This document shows, in pieces, positions 60,946-64,000 of a stretch of DNA of 64,000 nucleotides; within the stretch, counting starts at the first letter, position 1; each line of letters begins with the position of its first letter. The notes beneath the pieces are model-generated. The model was not told the DNA's origin, searched no databases, and saw nothing but the letters and a program-made list of their open reading frames with translations. Origin of the DNA: Castellaniella sp034675905. Lineage in GTDB: Bacteria > Pseudomonadota > Gammaproteobacteria > Burkholderiales > Burkholderiaceae_B. Made by a program: the position numbers and the translations under genes. The DNA lies in the NCBI RefSeq assembly GCF_034675905.1, contig NZ_JAUCCV010000009.1:62001-126000 (forward strand). Reading direction: 5' to 3'.

Positions 60946-61848
60946 TTAGACCTTTTCCGCGACGCGTTCGCCCAGCAGACCTGAGGGGCGTACCAGCAGG
61001 ATGGCGATCAGCAGCGTAAACGTGATGGCATCCTGCCAGGAGCTGGAGATATAGCCGGCTGCGAAGGCATTGAACAGACCCAGGACCAGGCCGCCCAACA
61101 TGGCGCCGGGGATATTGCCGATCCCGCCGATGATGGCGGCGATAAAGGCATTCAGGCCGTAGGACCAGCCCATGGTGAAGAAGGTCTGGCGGTAGTAGAG
61201 GCCGATGAACAGGCCGCCGATTGCGCCCAGAACCGGCCCGATGATGAACACCATGGCGATGACGCGATTGACGTTGATGCCCATCAGGCGAGCGGCATCC
61301 TGGTCAATGGCGGTGGCGCGGATCGCGGTGCCCAGACGGGTGTGATGCACGAAAGAATACAGACCGGCCATCAGCAGGAAGGCGCAGATGATGATCAGCA
61401 GCTGTACGAAACTGAGATACGCGCCGCCGATCTGCCAGGTGATATTGGGCAGCAGGTTGCTGGGAAATACTTGTACGTTGGGGGACCAGATCAGCATGAT
61501 GCCGTTTTCGATCAGCATGGATGCGCCCAGAGCGGAGACCACGGCCGACAGGCGGTGCGCCTTGCGCAGCGGCTTGTAGGCGAATTGGTCGAGCAGTGTG
61601 CCGGCGATGCCGACAACGATCATGGCGATCAGGAACGCCAGAATCAGTAATACGGGTGTGGACAGGCCGCCGAAGGCGCCTGATGTCAGGGTGGTCAGGC
61701 CGATGAAGGCACCCAGGATGCACAAGTCGCCGTGGGCGAAGTTGATCATCTTCAGCACCCCGTAGACCATCGTATAGCCCAGGGCGATCAGGGCGTAAAT
61801 GCCCCCGACCGTAACCCCGTTGATGAATTGCTGGAGGATAAAGTCCAT
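60946..61848 (-). CDS. livH: Branched-chain amino acid ABC transporter permease LivH
   Basis: LivH (300 residues) is the first permease. It has about eight membrane helices, the start NGVTVGGIYALIALGYTMV and the segments RAIRATAIDQDAARLMGINV-like and AAIIGGIGNIPGAMLGG. It begins 151 bp behind the binding-protein gene, with a hairpin between them. Confidence 0.95.
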   Translation of the reverse strand: MDFILQQFINGVTVGGIYALIALGYTMVYGVLKMINFAHGDLCILGAFIGLTTLTSGAFGGLSTPVLLILAFLIAMIVVGIAGTLLDQFAYKPLRKAHRLSAVVSALGASMLIENGIMLIWSPNVQVFPSNLLPNITWQIGGAYLSFVQLLIIICAFLLMAGLYSFVHHTRLGTAIRATAIDQDAARLMGINVNRVIAMVFIIGPVLGAIGGLFIGLYYRQTFFTMGWSYGLNAFIAAIIGGIGNIPGAMLGGLVLGLFNAFAAGYISSSWQDAITFTLLIAILLVRPSGLLGERVAEKV

Positions 61849-61956
61849 CGGTCGGTTTCCGTGGTGGTTTGCGAGGCGCCGTGGCGAAAGATCTGCCAGT
61901 CCTGCGTGAAAACTGCGGTCCCCGCACCAGGTGGCGCGGGGGGCAGAGAAAGACGC

Positions 61957-61985
61957 GACGCCGGCGGCAAGGCCGGTCCGGCGTC
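61957..61985 (-). terminator. Hairpin between livJ and livH
   Basis: GACGCCGG pairs with CCGGCGTC around a 13-base loop. On the minus strand TCTTTCT follows, a weak T-rich tail. It may act as a partial terminator or mRNA stabiliser so that binding protein is made in excess over the membrane genes. Confidence 0.55.
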
Positions 61986-61999
61986 AGGTTCCAGAGACC

Positions 62000-63148
62000 T
62001 TATTTGTCTGCCGGATAGATGGTCTTGTAGCCGCCGGTCGCCAGGACCTCGAAGGCGGACATCGGGCTGCCGATGCGTTCGCCCTTGTCGTCCCAGGTGA
62101 AGGGGCCGGTCAGACCTGCGAAGGGCTGCTTCATATTGTGCAGCCAGGGGATGAGCTTGGCGGTGTCCGTGCTCTTGGTGTCTACGATCGCAGCCAGCAC
62201 GGCGCGGAAGCCGTCCGCATTGGTAAAGGTGTAGATGCTGGGAGGCGGCGCGCCAAAGGCCTTGATGTAGTCGGCCAGGAACTGCTTGGCTTCCGGATAG
62301 GGCAGGTTTTCCGGCGCAGGCACGTTGACGATCACGGCCCCAGCGGCGGCGTCGCCGGCGATCTTGGCGAAGTTTTCGTTCTGGTTGGCGTCACCGCCCA
62401 CGAACACGGCTTCCATGCCCAATTGCTTCATCTGAGCGCGGATCAGGCCGCCATCGGTGTAGTAGCCCGAGAAGAACAGCACGTCCGGGTTCTGGGCCTT
62501 CAGTTTCGTCAGCACGGCGCTGTAGTCCTGCGTGCCGGCGTTGATGAAGTCTTCCCCGACGATATTGCCGCCTTCTTTCTTGATGGCGTCCGTGGTGGCT
62601 TTGGCCAGGCCCGTGGCGTAGCTGGAGTGATCGCTCAGGACAGCGATGCGCTTGTACTGCTTGACCTTGACGAAGTAATTAGCGACGAATTCGGCTTCAT
62701 CGCTGTTGGGCGGTGCATTGCGGAAGAAGGTTTTCCAGCCCTTTTGCGTCAGCTCGTCGCTGGTGCCGTCGGACGTCTGGATGACATTGGCGGCGGAATA
62801 GATCGGAGCGGCAGCCAGGGCGGCGCCGCTGGTGTAGGTGCCGATCACGGCGACGACGCCGTCATTGACCAGTTTGCGACCGCAAATGGCGGCCTGAGCG
62901 GCTTTGCCTTCGTCGTCGCAGACGACGACTTCGATCTGGCGGCCCAGCACGCCACCGGCTTCGTTATGCTGCTTGGCGATCAGTCGGACGCCGTTTTCGA
63001 TGCCCTGGCCTTCGGCCGCGTATTCGCCGGTAATGGGGGCCTGCACACCGATCTTGATGGGGCCGTCAGCCGCCACTGCCGTACCCACGCCCATCAGGGC
63101 CAAGGAAACTGCCGCCGAAAGCGTGGAAAGTTTTGTCAGCCTGCTCAT
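62000..63148 (-). CDS. livJ: Branched-chain amino acid binding protein (LivJ/LivK type)
   Basis: Periplasmic substrate-binding protein of 382 residues. The signal peptide (LSAAVSLALMGVGTAVAADG) is cleaved before DGPIKIGVQAPITGEYA. The fold of type I binding proteins is clear: GIENGVRLIAKQHNEAGG, VVCDDEGKAAQA, VIGTYTSGAALAAAPIY. The start at 63148 is set by AAAGGAG about 10 bases upstream. Exact substrate is not certain; branched-chain amino acids are likely by operon context. Confidence 0.93.
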   Translation of the reverse strand: MSRLTKLSTLSAAVSLALMGVGTAVAADGPIKIGVQAPITGEYAAEGQGIENGVRLIAKQHNEAGGVLGRQIEVVVCDDEGKAAQAAICGRKLVNDGVVAVIGTYTSGAALAAAPIYSAANVIQTSDGTSDELTQKGWKTFFRNAPPNSDEAEFVANYFVKVKQYKRIAVLSDHSSYATGLAKATTDAIKKEGGNIVGEDFINAGTQDYSAVLTKLKAQNPDVLFFSGYYTDGGLIRAQMKQLGMEAVFVGGDANQNENFAKIAGDAAAGAVIVNVPAPENLPYPEAKQFLADYIKAFGAPPPSIYTFTNADGFRAVLAAIVDTKSTDTAKLIPWLHNMKQPFAGLTGPFTWDDKGERIGSPMSAFEVLATGGYKTIYPADK

Positions 63149-63477
63149 GTCTGGATTCTCCTTTGCATGGACCCGGATGGAACCATATATTCGTAATATA
63201 TTAATAGCGCGCTTCTGACACCATGAGGGTATTCCCGATGGCAAGGCGCACCTGCTGCAGGGAAGCGGAAAGCCGGGGTGCGGTTCGGATGCGTTTCCGG
63301 CTTGGTTCGACTGGCTTGATCAGGCAGGTTGCTCTAAAGGTGCAACCTGTTGAGGACAGCAGAACCGTTCTGAAGTTTAACTATCGCTGCTGTCAGGTAC
63401 AACCAGGGGTTTTACTAATAGGAGAGGCTTGAGTCAGACAGGTGCAAGCAAGGGCCATGGCGGCCCTGACAGGCGGT
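63149..63477. promoter_or_regulatory. Structured dut-livJ intergenic region
   Basis: No gene is seen in this 329-bp stretch. An AT-rich part (63185-63205) near livJ probably holds its promoter; a GTGTCA-N17-TATTAC pair on the minus strand is only a fair match. Three inverted repeats follow one another: AAGCCGG/CCGGCTT (63270-63303), CAGGTTGC/GCAACCTG (63325-63349) and GACAGCAG/CTGCTGTC (63355-63394). A short AGGGCC/GGCCCT hairpin at 63451-63467 may end dut. Confidence 0.5.
63325..63349. repeat. Perfect 8-bp hairpin in the livJ upstream region
   Basis: CAGGTTGC and GCAACCTG flank a 9-base loop; the middle one of three successive inverted repeats. Confidence 0.6.
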
Positions 63478-63957
63478 TCAGAGCTGTCCAGTACTGCCGA
63501 AGCCGCCCGCGCCGCGCTCGGTTTCGGTATCGAAGGTGTCCGTCAGGCGCAATCCGACCTGCACGACAGGCTGAAACAGCAGTTGGGCAATGCGCTCGCC
63601 CGGCTGGATCGTATAGGTTTGATCGCTGTCGTTGGTCAGCAGGACTTTGATCTCGCCATGGTAGTCGGCGTCGATGACGCCGATGCCTTGCGCCACGCGA
63701 ATACCGTGTTTCAAGGACAGCCCCGAGCGAGAGGCGACGATAGCGACCAGGCCGGGGTCCATCATGTTCAGCGCCAGGCCGGTGGGAACCGGCAGGCGGG
63801 CGCCTGGCAGCAGCGCCTGCGGTGCGTCCAGGCAGGCGCGCAGGTCCATGGCGGCCGATCCGTTGGTGGCGTAATCCGGCAGGGGAATGGCGTCCGTGCC
63901 CAGCAGCGGGTTGACGATGCGGGCCTGGATGAGTCGTCGATGCATGGTGAAATCCAA
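63478..63957 (-). CDS. dut: Deoxyuridine 5'-triphosphate nucleotidohydrolase
   Basis: Dut hydrolyses dUTP to dUMP, keeping uracil out of DNA and feeding thymidylate synthesis. The 159-residue protein shows the dUTPase motifs in order: GSAAMDLRACLDAP, ASRSGLSLKHGIRV, QGIGVIDADYHGEIKVLL, PGERIAQLLFQPV and the C-terminal P-loop-like RGAGGFGSTGQL. ATG four codons later (63945, MHRRLIQ) is an equally good start. The upstream 43 bases to the window edge are too short to assign. Confidence 0.96.
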   Translation of the reverse strand: MDFTMHRRLIQARIVNPLLGTDAIPLPDYATNGSAAMDLRACLDAPQALLPGARLPVPTGLALNMMDPGLVAIVASRSGLSLKHGIRVAQGIGVIDADYHGEIKVLLTNDSDQTYTIQPGERIAQLLFQPVVQVGLRLTDTFDTETERGAGGFGSTGQL

Positions 63958-64000
63958 GGGAAAAAAGGGAGCGGCAGATTGGCGCTGGCGCGGGGCGAGC

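Noticed and set aside
63223..63650. Two short plus-strand frames (63223-63432 and 63429-63650)
   Set aside because: They lie in the hairpin-rich gap and antisense to dut, with no family likeness.

Overview
The window looks like part of a GC-rich betaproteobacterial chromosome, most likely Burkholderiales, family Alcaligenaceae (Bordetella/Achromobacter-like). This placement rests on gene order and protein character: a large fli block with fliKJIHGF and fliLMNOPQR on one strand, exbB-exbD-lpxK-Trm112-kdsB-adk, DUF3579 beside argF, and a trifunctional putA with an N-terminal ribbon-helix-helix domain. No database was searched. No rRNA, insertion sequence, prophage or CRISPR array is visible, and nearly everything reads as core chromosome.

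Layout. 1-21430 is flagellum and chemotaxis: the tail of flgK (with a frame break), flgL, a chemoreceptor with a CheR-type C-terminal pentapeptide, a small lipoprotein, then on the minus strand fliF-G-H-I-J-K-L-M-N-O-P-Q-R. fliE diverges from fliF. A second minus-strand group follows (flaG, fliD, fliS, fliT, a FliK-like protein and a free-standing FlhB C-terminal domain), then the sigma-28 gene fliA. 21538-26900 holds a hemerythrin, alaS, a TusA-like protein and rpsP-rimM-trmD, without the usual rplS. 26949-34177 holds a secreted PIG-L-type deacetylase, three more chemoreceptors and a TMEM175-type channel. 34335-37437 has tRNA-Ala(CGC), argG, a DUF3579 gene and argF. 37506-44115 is the minus-strand block rpsT, murJ, an SDR dehydrogenase, adk, kdsB, Trm112, lpxK (frame-broken at a C10 tract), exbD and exbB. 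44455-53786 has xseA, sodB, DUF192, a cold-shock gene, clpS-clpA and pqiABC. 53906-63957 has putA, an 80-bp tandem-repeat array, a parvulin, the livJ-HMGF branched-chain amino-acid ABC system and dut.

How the parts work together. FliF/G/M/N build the MS and C rings; FliP/Q/R/O with FliH/I/J form the export gate and ATPase. FliK, and perhaps the free FlhB-like domain plus the second FliK-like protein, act in the export specificity switch. FlgK/FlgL/FliD/FliS/FliT are late hook-filament proteins and chaperones. FliA reads late promoters, and a good sigma-28 site lies in front of flaG. Four chemoreceptors lie in the window, but no cheA/W/Y.

Points most worth a second look: the lpxK frame break in a C10 homopolymer; the DnaA-box cluster beside an AT-rich stretch at 44228-44448; the 24-bp hairpin followed by 80-bp tandem repeats behind putA; the structured livJ leader; the flgK frame break; and the absence of rplS behind trmD.
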